From assembly GCA_023417475.1 (NCBI GenBank), contig JAEZFP010000073.1:1-64000 (forward strand): a stretch of 64,000 bases of DNA. The letters run 5' to 3'. Below the pieces are notes generated by a model. That model did no database searches. It saw only the letters and a list, made by a program, of their open reading frames with translations, and had not been told where the DNA came from. Below, piece by piece: positions 24,007-32,269 of the stretch (its first letter is position 1; the number at the start of each line of letters is the position of its first letter). A program made the position numbers and the translations under genes. This DNA comes from Bacillota bacterium (GTDB taxonomy: Bacteria; Bacillota; UBA4882; UBA8346).

Positions 24007-24513
24007 ATGGACCACCAGAAATATATTGAGCTGGCATTGAAATTAGGCGCCGATCATGCGGTTAAGTTTACCGTCGCTGAGATTGTGTTTGATCCGCGAA
24101 CTATTCTAAAATGCATGTTTGGCTGCAGTGATTGGGGAAAAGGTCCTACGTGCCCGTCCCGTCCCGGTTCGTACAAACCCTGGGAGTATCAGCGGATCTT
24201 TGAAAAGTATCAATGGGGAATCATTATTCATTCTTCCGATAAGCGAATCTCGCAAAAAGCGTCGTTTGCAATCGAACGCCAAGCGTTTCTCGACGATTAT
24301 TACTTGGCTTTTTCCTTAAGCGACTGCGCGTTGTGCGAAAAATGCCTCGGGCTTCAAGGCCGTGAATGCGCCAATCCGAAACAGGCCCGTCCGGCATTTC
24401 ACAGCGTCGGAATCGATGTCTTTAAGACCGTCCGTCAAATGGGTTTGCCCATCGAGACGTTGCGGGATCACGATCAACCCCAAAACTGGTATTCGGCCGT
24501 ATTTATCCAATAA
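24007..24513 (+). CDS. DUF2284 family metal-binding protein
   Basis: 168 aa. ATG 24007 with GGAGG 9 nt upstream; the longer frame starting at 23944 covers the promoter and is rejected. Two Cys clusters mark the family: CMFGCSDWGKGPTCPSRPG (residues ~37-55) and CALCEKCLGLQGREC (~106-120), which look able to hold an iron-sulfur cluster or zinc. Predicted to be cytosolic; members occur in anaerobes near corrinoid or redox genes. Biochemical role unknown. Confidence 0.87.
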   Translation: MDHQKYIELALKLGADHAVKFTVAEIVFDPRTILKCMFGCSDWGKGPTCPSRPGSYKPWEYQRIFEKYQWGIIIHSSDKRISQKASFAIERQAFLDDYYLAFSLSDCALCEKCLGLQGRECANPKQARPAFHSVGIDVFKTVRQMGLPIETLRDHDQPQNWYSAVFIQ

Positions 24514-24563
24514 GCGTAAGCACCGAAAGACAACGGACTAAAAACATCCGTCGTTGGGGACGG

Positions 24564-26222
24564 ATGGGCTCAATGATAACTAGCGATGATGGGGCAACGA
24601 TGAAACATCATATTCAGCGTGGACTTGTTTTTTTGCAACAGCTTTTTCAGAGCAAAATCTTTTTACGGCAATTTTTGTCGTTTGGGGTGATTATCGGATT
24701 AACGTTTATCATGATCACCTTTTCATTATTTGCGGTAACCCGGATGGCGCTAATCAAGCAACAATTAAATTTGGTCGAGAGTTATCGCCTCGAAGTCGGC
24801 AAAGCGCTGCAACGTTGGACGGCGGAGCGTCAATACAGTATGCAGTCGCAAGGGCTTTATCTTTCATTGTTGACGGAAAAGCAGCTCTCCTCAAGTGATA
24901 TTCAAAGGTTGTTCCGTAAGCAGATGATTTTGGATGACAATTTTTCCGAGATTGCCATTATCGATCCAGTCGGAAACATTATTAATTCGAATCACGGCCC
25001 GTTGAATATCAGGACTAATGACCGCCAGTATTTTGCTCAAGCAATTCGTGGTCAGCCAGCGACTAGCGGTTTTTTTATCTCGCGAATCACCGGTCTGCCG
25101 GTGCTGGCCATCAGCCAATTGTTCTATGTCGAACAGCGAAAACCGTACGTTTTGGCGGGATATATCCGCCTTGAAAAGTACCGGGAGATTGTGGAAGACC
25201 AAAACCTAGGCCAACTGGGTCATGTTTATTTGGTGGATAAAAACGGGATCATTCTTACGGAAAGCCGCTTTACCAAAGTCTGGCGTGACTATCAGGAGTC
25301 GCGGGCCATTCGACAGGTTACTGGCGGAAAATCCGGAACCGCGACCTATCGGGATTTCATGGGCGAGCCGGTCTTGGGGTCATTTCAATGGCTAAAACCG
25401 ATTCAAGCGGGTTTAATTGTGGAGTTTAAGGAGCGGGCTGTCTTGCAGCCGCTGCACAAACTATTTGGGTTTATCGGCATCTTGACGATGGGAGTTATTT
25501 TGATCGGGGCCGGTTTGGCCATAATTTTGAGTTTGCGGATCATTCAACCGATTAAACAGTTGATTGCAGCTACAGCCGAAGTATCTGCCCAACATTACCG
25601 GCCGATTGCGCTTACAACCCATAGCGAGTTGGATCAACTGGTGAGGCATTTCAATCAGATGCAGGAAGCGATCCGGCTACGGGAAACCGAGCTGAAGCAG
25701 ATGAATTCGCTTCTGCAAGATATGGCGTTGAAGGACGGATTGACCGAAATCTATAATCACGCCCAAATCACCAAGCTTTTAGAAGAGGAGTTCGCCAGGC
25801 ATCTGGCCCTCCAAAAACCATTGACTTTTTTGATGCTGGATATCGATCATTTTAAAATAATCAATGATACTTACGGCCATCCCTTTGGGGATCAGGTCTT
25901 GTTTCAGTTGGCGAAATTACTCAAAGCCAATGTCCGGCAAGGCGATTATGTGGGGCGCTATGGCGGAGAAGAGTTTGCGATCATCCTCCCGGAGTCTGAC
26001 CTTGAGCTGGGTTATAACGTTGCCCAACGGATTCGTCAGAATGTTACCCAAACCGCTTTTTTGCCGCCGGAAGCGCAACCAATGACCATTAGCGTCGGAG
26101 TCTGCACTTGGCATCCCGGCGAATCCGGCGACTGGCGGGAGATGGTGAAAACAGCCGATCAAGCGCTATATCAAGCCAAGCACAACGGCCGGAACCGGGT
26201 GGAGTCTTTGTCGGCGGGATGA
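24564..26222 (+). CDS. Membrane diguanylate cyclase (dCache-HAMP-GGDEF)
   Basis: Up to 552 aa. A membrane segment (FLSFGVIIGLTFIMITFSLF), an extracytoplasmic dCache-type sensor (~70-290), a second membrane helix (~298-325), HAMP (~326-380), then GGDEF. The catalytic motif is GGEEF, with an inhibitory I-site RxxD (RQGD) five residues before it, and DIDHFKIINDTYGH upstream: an active, product-inhibited cyclase making c-di-GMP. Start uncertain: ATG 24564, 24573 or 24600 (MKHHIQ). Its product can feed the riboswitch at 17.56 kb. Signal sensed is unknown. Confidence 0.92.
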   Translation: MGSMITSDDGATMKHHIQRGLVFLQQLFQSKIFLRQFLSFGVIIGLTFIMITFSLFAVTRMALIKQQLNLVESYRLEVGKALQRWTAERQYSMQSQGLYLSLLTEKQLSSSDIQRLFRKQMILDDNFSEIAIIDPVGNIINSNHGPLNIRTNDRQYFAQAIRGQPATSGFFISRITGLPVLAISQLFYVEQRKPYVLAGYIRLEKYREIVEDQNLGQLGHVYLVDKNGIILTESRFTKVWRDYQESRAIRQVTGGKSGTATYRDFMGEPVLGSFQWLKPIQAGLIVEFKERAVLQPLHKLFGFIGILTMGVILIGAGLAIILSLRIIQPIKQLIAATAEVSAQHYRPIALTTHSELDQLVRHFNQMQEAIRLRETELKQMNSLLQDMALKDGLTEIYNHAQITKLLEEEFARHLALQKPLTFLMLDIDHFKIINDTYGHPFGDQVLFQLAKLLKANVRQGDYVGRYGGEEFAIILPESDLELGYNVAQRIRQNVTQTAFLPPEAQPMTISVGVCTWHPGESGDWREMVKTADQALYQAKHNGRNRVESLSAG

Positions 26223-26348
26223 CGGTTCTGGTTGATGTAATGTCAATCCTGTCGGATTACGCCAAACGCAATTGGCAAAGAAGTTGGCGTCGGGAACCGA
26301 TTTGCGACGGGGTTATTCTTAACGACGGGAGGTCAATTACCAGAATTT

Positions 26349-26377
26349 TTATCAAAACATAGAATCGGTAGTATAAT
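26349..26377 (+). promoter_or_regulatory. Probable promoter of the FkbM gene
   Basis: TTATCA (26349-26354), 17-nt spacer, TATAAT (26372-26377), about 175 nt before the ATG at 26554. The 26223-26553 gap holds no gene; base composition turns AT-rich here, at the edge of the glycan island. Confidence 0.55.
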
Positions 26378-26553
26378 TTGCATCCATATGGTAAAATAGG
26401 TTTGTTTTCGAGGGATGAATTGTAATATCGTTATTGGCCCCCGCTATATACTTGAAATTAAAAATCTACTGGGTGAACAACATAGACTTCGAAAGATTTT
26501 AGGTAGATTATATTAAATTGTATTACCATTCAAGTGAGAAGAGGAAGTTATCT

Positions 26554-27444
26554 ATGAAACTTAAACATTTGGTACCAAGAAAATTACGGGAAAAATGGCG
26601 GCTTAATCGTTTAAGGAAAGAAATACTAGCTTATTACAAGAGAATTGAAAAAACGACTGATGAAGAAAAAATAGCGTTGAATTTTTTAAAGGGCTTGAAT
26701 GTTTTTACAATATCTAGTATTAAACTGATTTTTCCATACAAATTTATCAATAAATACCGAAAACAACCGGTAAAGATTAATTATGATGGAAAATTATTAT
26801 TGTACTATGTTGAACATTGTGGGAAGAAACTATATTTTCCCCGAGAAATGAAGTTAGAAAAGATTCAGGACTATTATCGAGGCATTTGTCTAGAACAGGA
26901 TTCAAGTTCGCCCCATTGTTATTTAAATACGAACTTTCAGGTGAAAGAGGGCGATGTATGCTTAGATATAGGATGTGCCGAAGGAAATTTTGCATTGGAA
27001 ATAGTTGAAAAAGCCGGTAAGGTATATTTGTTTGAAGCCGATTTGAAATGGATTGAAGCCCTTGAGGCAACATTTGCCCCCTGGCGCGAAAAGGTGACTA
27101 TAATAAATAAATTTGTATCTGATAATGATTCTAATAATGTTATGAAATTAGATACATTTTTTGGTTCGGGACAATCAATTGATCTTATAAAAACAGACGC
27201 CGAGGGGGCGGAAATGGAGATTTTGGAAGGCGGAAAAGAGCTGTTGACAAGAAGTAATACAAAAATAGCAATTACTACTTATCACCGACCCGATGCCGAG
27301 TCAGCAGTTACTGATTTTTTAAATAAAATTGGCTACAAAGTAGTCCCGACAAAAGGATTCATGATCTTTATTTACGATTCGAAATGTTCCGACCTTTATT
27401 TGCGAAGAGGATTGATTCATGCGCTTAAAGAGTCGGTTAATTAA
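26554..27444 (+). CDS. FkbM family methyltransferase
   Basis: 296 aa from ATG 26554 (AGAGGAAG upstream). Rossmann SAM-binding motif DVCLDIGCAEGNFALEI at ~residue 138, VYLFEADLKW, then the FkbM hallmark MKLDTF...IDLIKTDAEGAEMEILEGG and ITTYHR. FkbM enzymes O-methylate sugars in surface glycans and natural products. Very Lys/Ile/Asn-rich, AT-rich codons compared with the genes on either side of the island, which suggests transfer. Likely acts on a glycan built by the adjacent glycosyltransferases. Confidence 0.88.
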   Translation: MKLKHLVPRKLREKWRLNRLRKEILAYYKRIEKTTDEEKIALNFLKGLNVFTISSIKLIFPYKFINKYRKQPVKINYDGKLLLYYVEHCGKKLYFPREMKLEKIQDYYRGICLEQDSSSPHCYLNTNFQVKEGDVCLDIGCAEGNFALEIVEKAGKVYLFEADLKWIEALEATFAPWREKVTIINKFVSDNDSNNVMKLDTFFGSGQSIDLIKTDAEGAEMEILEGGKELLTRSNTKIAITTYHRPDAESAVTDFLNKIGYKVVPTKGFMIFIYDSKCSDLYLRRGLIHALKESVN

Positions 27445-27520
27445 TGAAAAACCCGAGCTCAAGAACCAACTGAACTTTAAGTCATGGCGGGAAACGGTTA
27501 AGACGAAGATTAGGAGATTG

Positions 27521-27555
27521 AAAAGAGCTGCTCCTAATGCTGGGGCAGCTTTTAT
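27521..27555 (+). terminator. Terminator between convergent FkbM and GT9 genes
   Basis: AAAAGAGCTGCTCC, 7-nt loop, GGGGCAGCTTTTATTTT. A-rich on the left arm, so it can also serve the minus-strand gene ending at 27560, though it overlaps the region just after that stop. Confidence 0.75.
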
Positions 27556-27559
27556 TTTA

Positions 27560-28651
27560 TTAGGTGTTATCATAATCTAAAACTTTTAATAACTGGTTTA
27601 AAACAACAGAGGGATCGTGTTTCATACAATTATAGTCATATTGACATCCTTTTTCTTTTAAGTAACGAGGTTTACATTCAGGGCAATTTTCTCCTTGAAG
27701 AGTGCTGAGCATTTCGTTATTAGGGGTCCATTCGAATGCGTTCGTTGGACCAAAAAGAACTACTTGAGGTTTGTTTACGGTAGCAGCTAAATGAGCAGCC
27801 CCGCAATCACATGAAATTACTGCGTCTATGTTTTTAATAACTGCTGTAAGTTCTGTGATTGTTGTTTTGCCAACTAAATTTAATGGTTTATATAATGACA
27901 TTTCAATGAGCTTTTTTGCATTCTCCTGATCGGCAGCAATTCCTAATAAAATCACCTCAAATCCTCTTTCGAATAATAAGTCACAGAAGGTAGCCGCGAG
28001 GTTTATTGGCCAGTTTTTAGCATACCAACTTCCAGCCCAGGGAGAAAGACCAATACGAACCTTGCTTTTAGGACCGATTAATTGTTGGGCTTTTTCTTCA
28101 AACTCTTGTTTGGGATAGAAAATCTCCTGTCGCCAATCACTTGTGTCTAAGCCCACTACTTGGGCTAAATCCTTAAAAAAAGCCACCCGATTTTTTTTAA
28201 GATCAAAAAACATTTCACTCCAATAATGTTTTAACCTTAGTACCCCTACGCTACAACCCCATCTTGGTTTCGCTAGAACTCCCAGCAAGGAGCATGAGAT
28301 ATCTGGTTCAAGAGAAAGAAATATGTCTACTGAATCTTCGCGGATTGTTTTTGCAAATTGAAAAAGTTTAATATAGTTCTTTCTAATTGAATCAACTGCT
28401 ATGATACGATCAATATACGGGTTATGTTGCCAGACTTCAATAAAGGGTTTCCCAACGATAACATTTAATCGACAATTTGGCCATTTCTTTTTGATTAATC
28501 GCGGAAACATGGAGATGATGAATAAATCGCCCAAAGCGCCTGTCCGCACTAACCAAACAGATCTAACATCATTTGGGGGAGTTTTTAAAGGCATAGGTTT
28601 AATCCATAATAAAAGCCAATGTTTATACAAGTTCTGTAGTCGATTAAACAA
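27560..28651 (-). CDS. Glycosyltransferase family 9 (heptosyltransferase-like)
   Basis: 363 aa. Seen: VWLVRTGALGDLFIISMFPRLIKKKWPNCRLNVIVG (N-terminal GT9 nucleotide-fold start), RIGLSPWAGSWYAKNWP (the GT9 'S/G-x-x-KNWP' donor-site motif) and DAVISCDCGAAHLAATVNKPQVVLFGPTNAFEW. GT9 enzymes add ADP-heptose to lipopolysaccharide core, so this points to LPS. A C-terminal Cys group (CPECKPRYLKEKGCQYDYNC) is usual in members with the 'CMKxI' ending. Second gene of a minus-strand pair after the GT2 gene; AT-rich. Confidence 0.92.
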   Translation of the reverse strand: MFNRLQNLYKHWLLLWIKPMPLKTPPNDVRSVWLVRTGALGDLFIISMFPRLIKKKWPNCRLNVIVGKPFIEVWQHNPYIDRIIAVDSIRKNYIKLFQFAKTIREDSVDIFLSLEPDISCSLLGVLAKPRWGCSVGVLRLKHYWSEMFFDLKKNRVAFFKDLAQVVGLDTSDWRQEIFYPKQEFEEKAQQLIGPKSKVRIGLSPWAGSWYAKNWPINLAATFCDLLFERGFEVILLGIAADQENAKKLIEMSLYKPLNLVGKTTITELTAVIKNIDAVISCDCGAAHLAATVNKPQVVLFGPTNAFEWTPNNEMLSTLQGENCPECKPRYLKEKGCQYDYNCMKHDPSVVLNQLLKVLDYDNT

Positions 28652-28734
28652 AAGAATTATCTCCTAAGATTTTTTGCAGGATGATTGCAGTTAAATGCGG
28701 GCTCAAAAGAATTGAAACGAAAAAGTTTTGATGA

Positions 28735-29676
28735 TTAGGTAATTAAGTCATTTTTCATAGCAGCTTGCAGTATTTTTAATCTAGAAAATTTCTTTTCAGA
28801 CCGCTTCTTTAACACTTCCAACGGCATCAAATGCGATATTAACCAATAAAAAGCAAACTTAATTGAGAAATTTGTGAGTAAGGCCATAACATAACTATGA
28901 ACGACAAGTTGGCCGTAGTGTTTATTAATATAGGTTAACTTACTTTTATCGTATAATATTTTAACACGTTCACCCCATTGGTCAAAACTCTTTCCACCGA
29001 TATGAGTTACCCAGAAATCTTCTTTCATTACTACATCGTAGCCGCTTTGTTTAACACGCCGACAAAAGTCAGTTTCTTCATAATAGGCAAAAAAAGATTG
29101 ATCCAGAAAACCGATTTGGTCAATGACCGTCTTGCGCGTTAACAGAAACGCGCCGACAACATAATCGACAGAATAAAGTTGATAAACAGGATCATAAATA
29201 TGACGGCATTTTTTGTAAAACGGGCGTAGAAAACGAAAGTCACCCGAAATAACCGAACCCAGAGAGGTCGAACCATAGGATTGACCAACCCCGCCGCCCT
29301 CATGACGAAGATTAGCCCCTAGAACTCCAATTTGTGGATTCGCGTAAAGGTTATCGAGCAAATCTTCAGGCCAGCCATAATCCAAAAAGGCATCCGGATT
29401 TAAGAGCAAAATGTATTCGCCTTTGGCATGAGAATAACCAAGATTGTTACCCCCTGCAAAACCAAGGTTTCGCTCAGAAACAACCAAATTAACCTGTGGG
29501 AACCGGCTTTGAATAATTGAACAGGTGTTGTCGCTTGATTGATTATCAACCACAATCACTTCAAAAGCTACATTTTGGATTGAATGATAAACTGATTGCA
29601 AACACTGACGAATAATTGATTGATTATTCCAGGTGACAATAATAATGCTTAGTTTAATCGTTGCGTTATTTCCCAT
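28735..29676 (-). CDS. Glycosyltransferase family 2 (rhamnosyltransferase/WbbL-like)
   Basis: 313 aa. ATG 29676 is chosen since GGAGA precedes it; a longer frame to 29721 lacks a site. Motifs: SIIIVTWNNQSIIRQCLQS, VVDNQSSDNTCSII, ERNLGFAGGNNLGYSHAKGEYILLLNPDAF (the D-x-D-like donor site), FFAYYEETDFCRRVKQSGY. This pattern is that of dTDP-rhamnose transferases of the WbbL group acting in O-antigen or cell-wall polymer assembly. No membrane anchor except a weak C-terminal hydrophobic stretch. Likely co-transcribed with the GT9 gene 83 nt downstream. Confidence 0.9.
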   Translation of the reverse strand: MGNNATIKLSIIIVTWNNQSIIRQCLQSVYHSIQNVAFEVIVVDNQSSDNTCSIIQSRFPQVNLVVSERNLGFAGGNNLGYSHAKGEYILLLNPDAFLDYGWPEDLLDNLYANPQIGVLGANLRHEGGGVGQSYGSTSLGSVISGDFRFLRPFYKKCRHIYDPVYQLYSVDYVVGAFLLTRKTVIDQIGFLDQSFFAYYEETDFCRRVKQSGYDVVMKEDFWVTHIGGKSFDQWGERVKILYDKSKLTYINKHYGQLVVHSYVMALLTNFSIKFAFYWLISHLMPLEVLKKRSEKKFSRLKILQAAMKNDLIT

Positions 29677-29732
29677 TGTGATTCTCCAAACGAAATTATC
29701 AAATAGTTTAAGAGGCAGCAAAAGAAAGAGCT

Positions 29733-29761
29733 ATCATAAATTTCGGTATAGTTCCAAACAA
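29733..29761 (-). promoter_or_regulatory. Promoter of the GT2-GT9 pair
   Basis: Minus strand TTGTTT (29761-29756), 17-nt spacer, TATGAT (29738-29733), about 57 nt before the GT2 start. Confidence 0.6.
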
Positions 29762-29867
29762 ATCCTTTAATCGAAGTATTAATAACCTAAAATAATTGAA
29801 AAAAACGAAGGCTCGAATAATTCGGAAACATCGAAAAGGTGTTGTTGTATGGAGGACTTAGCTTACA

Positions 29868-29897
29868 TTGACATAGACCTTTAATAAATGCTAAAAT
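29868..29897 (+). promoter_or_regulatory. Promoter of the WaaE-like gene
   Basis: TTGACA (29868-29873), 18-nt spacer, TAAAAT (29892-29897), 41 nt before the ATG at 29938. Confidence 0.72.
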
Positions 29898-29937
29898 TAT
29901 CAAGGTGGTTTAATTGCACAGTAAATGAGGGTCGAAA

Positions 29938-30723
29938 ATGCCAAAATTGTCTGTTTTAATTAATACTTATAATGAAGAAAAAATGATCGCCGGATGTTTA
30001 GAACATTTACTGTGGGCCGACGAGGTTGTGGTCGCAGATTCCGAAAGTACTGATAATACGGTAAAAATTGCCCAACAATATCCGGTGAAAGTTGTCCCGA
30101 TTTTACGTACAAATTTTAGTGAGATGCGTAACGCCGGACTTAAACAATTAAGCGGTGATTGGGTCCTACTTATTGATGCCGATGAACGGGTCACCCCTGA
30201 ATTGGCAAATGAGATTCAAAGGGTTTTGGCAGATTCGCCGAAAGAAGTCGGATTTTATATGACAATGCACCATTATTTCTTGGGAAAATGGATTAAACAT
30301 TGTGGATGGCACCCACGTTATAAATTACGGTTGTATAAACGGACTGAGAATAGTTTTTATAAAGGGTTGGTTCATGAATCGTTAAATATCCAAGGTGAGA
30401 TTGGGTATTTAAAAAATCATATCGATCACTTTTCTTACACCAGTATTGAGCAGTTTGTGAATAAAACCAATCTATATACGACCTTAGCTGCTCAAGAGGC
30501 TCTTAATAAAGGGCGACGGGTTAATTTATTCAAAATTGTATTCCGTCCAATTCGTCATTTCTTGAAGACCTATTTATTTAGACTAGGTTTTCTCGATGGA
30601 GTTCATGGCCTCATTTTGTGTGTACTGCAAAGCTACTATGTGTTTTTGCGAACAGTAAAAACCTGGATGAAAGCTCAAGCTAACACCGATGGAAGATTGA
30701 CTGGAAGATCGATATCTGTATGA
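29938..30723 (+). CDS. Glycosyltransferase family 2, WaaE/KdtX-like
   Basis: 261 aa. SVLINTYNEEKMIAGCLEHLLWADEVVVADSESTDNT at the N terminus, DWVLLIDADERVTPEL (DxD metal site), WKPR-like HPRYKLRLYKR and GLVHESL, the exact series seen in LPS-core beta-1,4-glucosyltransferases of the WaaE/KdtX group. The C-terminal segment (RPIRHFLKTYLFRLGFLDGVHGLILCVLQSYYVFLR) is a membrane-associated helix pair. Cytosolic face of the inner membrane. Together with GT9 it supports lipopolysaccharide core synthesis. Own promoter at 29.87 kb; terminator at 30.80 kb. Confidence 0.92.
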   Translation: MPKLSVLINTYNEEKMIAGCLEHLLWADEVVVADSESTDNTVKIAQQYPVKVVPILRTNFSEMRNAGLKQLSGDWVLLIDADERVTPELANEIQRVLADSPKEVGFYMTMHHYFLGKWIKHCGWHPRYKLRLYKRTENSFYKGLVHESLNIQGEIGYLKNHIDHFSYTSIEQFVNKTNLYTTLAAQEALNKGRRVNLFKIVFRPIRHFLKTYLFRLGFLDGVHGLILCVLQSYYVFLRTVKTWMKAQANTDGRLTGRSISV

Positions 30724-30801
30724 TTTTTTATGCCAAAGGATCACGAATGATTTATTTAATGCCTTAGCTTAATTGATGCTAATTCTTTAAATAAATATTA
30801 T

Positions 30802-30837
30802 GAAGGTGACTGTCTTGATGTTGGCTGTCACCTTTTT
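30802..30837 (+). terminator. Terminator upstream of the MFS gene
   Basis: AAGGTGAC, 16-nt loop, GTCACCTTTTTATTT. It ends the glycosyltransferase transcript or, if the MFS promoter lies farther up, acts as an attenuator. Confidence 0.8.
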
Positions 30838-30877
30838 ATTTCAAATAGCTTGCCGATATTTTCGGCGAGGAGGTTTC

Positions 30878-32101
30878 ATGCGTAAACTCTGGTCCGGTTT
30901 TAGCCGTGAATTTAAGCTGCTTTTTCTAACGTGGCTGCTGGTCGGGATCACCAGTGGGATTAATGATACGGTATTCAGCAATTATCTACATGATATCTTT
31001 CACGTCTCGCCCGAAGTCAGAGGGCTTTTGGAGCTGCCACGAGAGTTTCCCGGGTTTGTAATCGCCATCGTCTCCGGCTTGTTGATGTTTATGGCCGACG
31101 TCCGGATGCTGGGGGTTGCCGTCGGTTTAACCGCTTTGGGTATGTGGGGCCAGTCGTTTTACTTATGGCACGGGCAACCGCAGTTCGCTTGGATGGTCAC
31201 CAGTATGGTGGTCTGGAGTACCGGGGCGCATCTGTTTATGCCACTCTCTTCCAGCATAACCTTGCGTCTTTCAAAAGAAGGGGAGATGGGTAAAAATCTG
31301 GGTCTGCTCAATGGTGCCCAAACCGCCGCCTCGATCATCGGCTGTTTGATCATCTGGATCGTGATGGGCTGGTTGAAAATGGACTACCGGTTGGTCTTTA
31401 CGTTGGCGGCCTTTTTCGGTCTGTTGGGGATGTTCTGCGCTTTCGCCATGAAGATTCAGCACCACCCGGCTCATTCCGGGATGAAGGTTCGTTTGTTGTG
31501 GCGAAAGGAGTATGCCCTTTTTTACTGGCTATCGATTTTGTATGGCGCGCGGAAGCAAGTTTTTCTGACGTTTGCGCCTTGGGTAATTGTACAGGTGTTT
31601 AAGCAAAATGCTTCGGTAATGGCGGCTTTGATGTTTATCGCGGCGGTGATCGGAATCTTTTTCAAACCGTGGTTGGGTTGGTTAATTGACCGGGTTGGCG
31701 AACGGAAAGTGATCACCTGGGAAGCGGTCGCGTTTATCGGCGTCTGTTTCGGGTATACCGTAGCCAACCACATCGGCCTAGGGGAAAATGCGATTTATCT
31801 GGTTTTTACTTGTTACATCGTGGATCTGCTCTTAAGTTCGGTGGCGATGGCGCGGACCACCTATGTCCATAAGCACCTGATTGATTCCAACGACTTAACT
31901 CCCACATTATCGATGGGAGTCTCCCTGGATCACATGGTGGCGATGTCCATCCCGATTTTAGGCGGGTTGCTTTGGGCGCGGTTTGGATTTGAAAGCATCT
32001 TTATCACTGCCGCTTTTATCTCGTTTGCCAACATCTTGATCGCGCGCCGGATGAAAGAACCGCCGACAGCCGCGGTTCAGCTTCGCGTGGCCGGTTCGTA
32101 A
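30878..32101 (+). CDS. MFS transporter
   Basis: 407 aa, twelve predicted membrane helices. ATG 30878 with GAGGAGG 5 nt upstream is chosen; a frame start at 30800 lies in the terminator. Family signs are general: a charged N terminus, a central soluble loop after helix 6 (KIQHHPAHSGMKVRLLWRKEY), and the GWLIDRVGERKVI loop between helices 8 and 9, equivalent to the MFS G-x-x-x-D-R-x-G-R motif. Substrate not predictable. GC content returns to that of the main genome here. Single gene. Confidence 0.88.
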   Translation: MRKLWSGFSREFKLLFLTWLLVGITSGINDTVFSNYLHDIFHVSPEVRGLLELPREFPGFVIAIVSGLLMFMADVRMLGVAVGLTALGMWGQSFYLWHGQPQFAWMVTSMVVWSTGAHLFMPLSSSITLRLSKEGEMGKNLGLLNGAQTAASIIGCLIIWIVMGWLKMDYRLVFTLAAFFGLLGMFCAFAMKIQHHPAHSGMKVRLLWRKEYALFYWLSILYGARKQVFLTFAPWVIVQVFKQNASVMAALMFIAAVIGIFFKPWLGWLIDRVGERKVITWEAVAFIGVCFGYTVANHIGLGENAIYLVFTCYIVDLLLSSVAMARTTYVHKHLIDSNDLTPTLSMGVSLDHMVAMSIPILGGLLWARFGFESIFITAAFISFANILIARRMKEPPTAAVQLRVAGS

Positions 32102-32269
32102 CGAACAATTGAAGCAACCGGTGAGAACTTTGTTTGTCCGGCAGGAGAATTGTACCCGATACGGAATTTAATAACGACGTTTTTGATGGAAGTTGAAACT
32201 GATTTGCAACGGCAGGTGAAAATTATAGTTTCAAGATTCCGTGCGACATAGAGAGTTGGAGTGACAATC

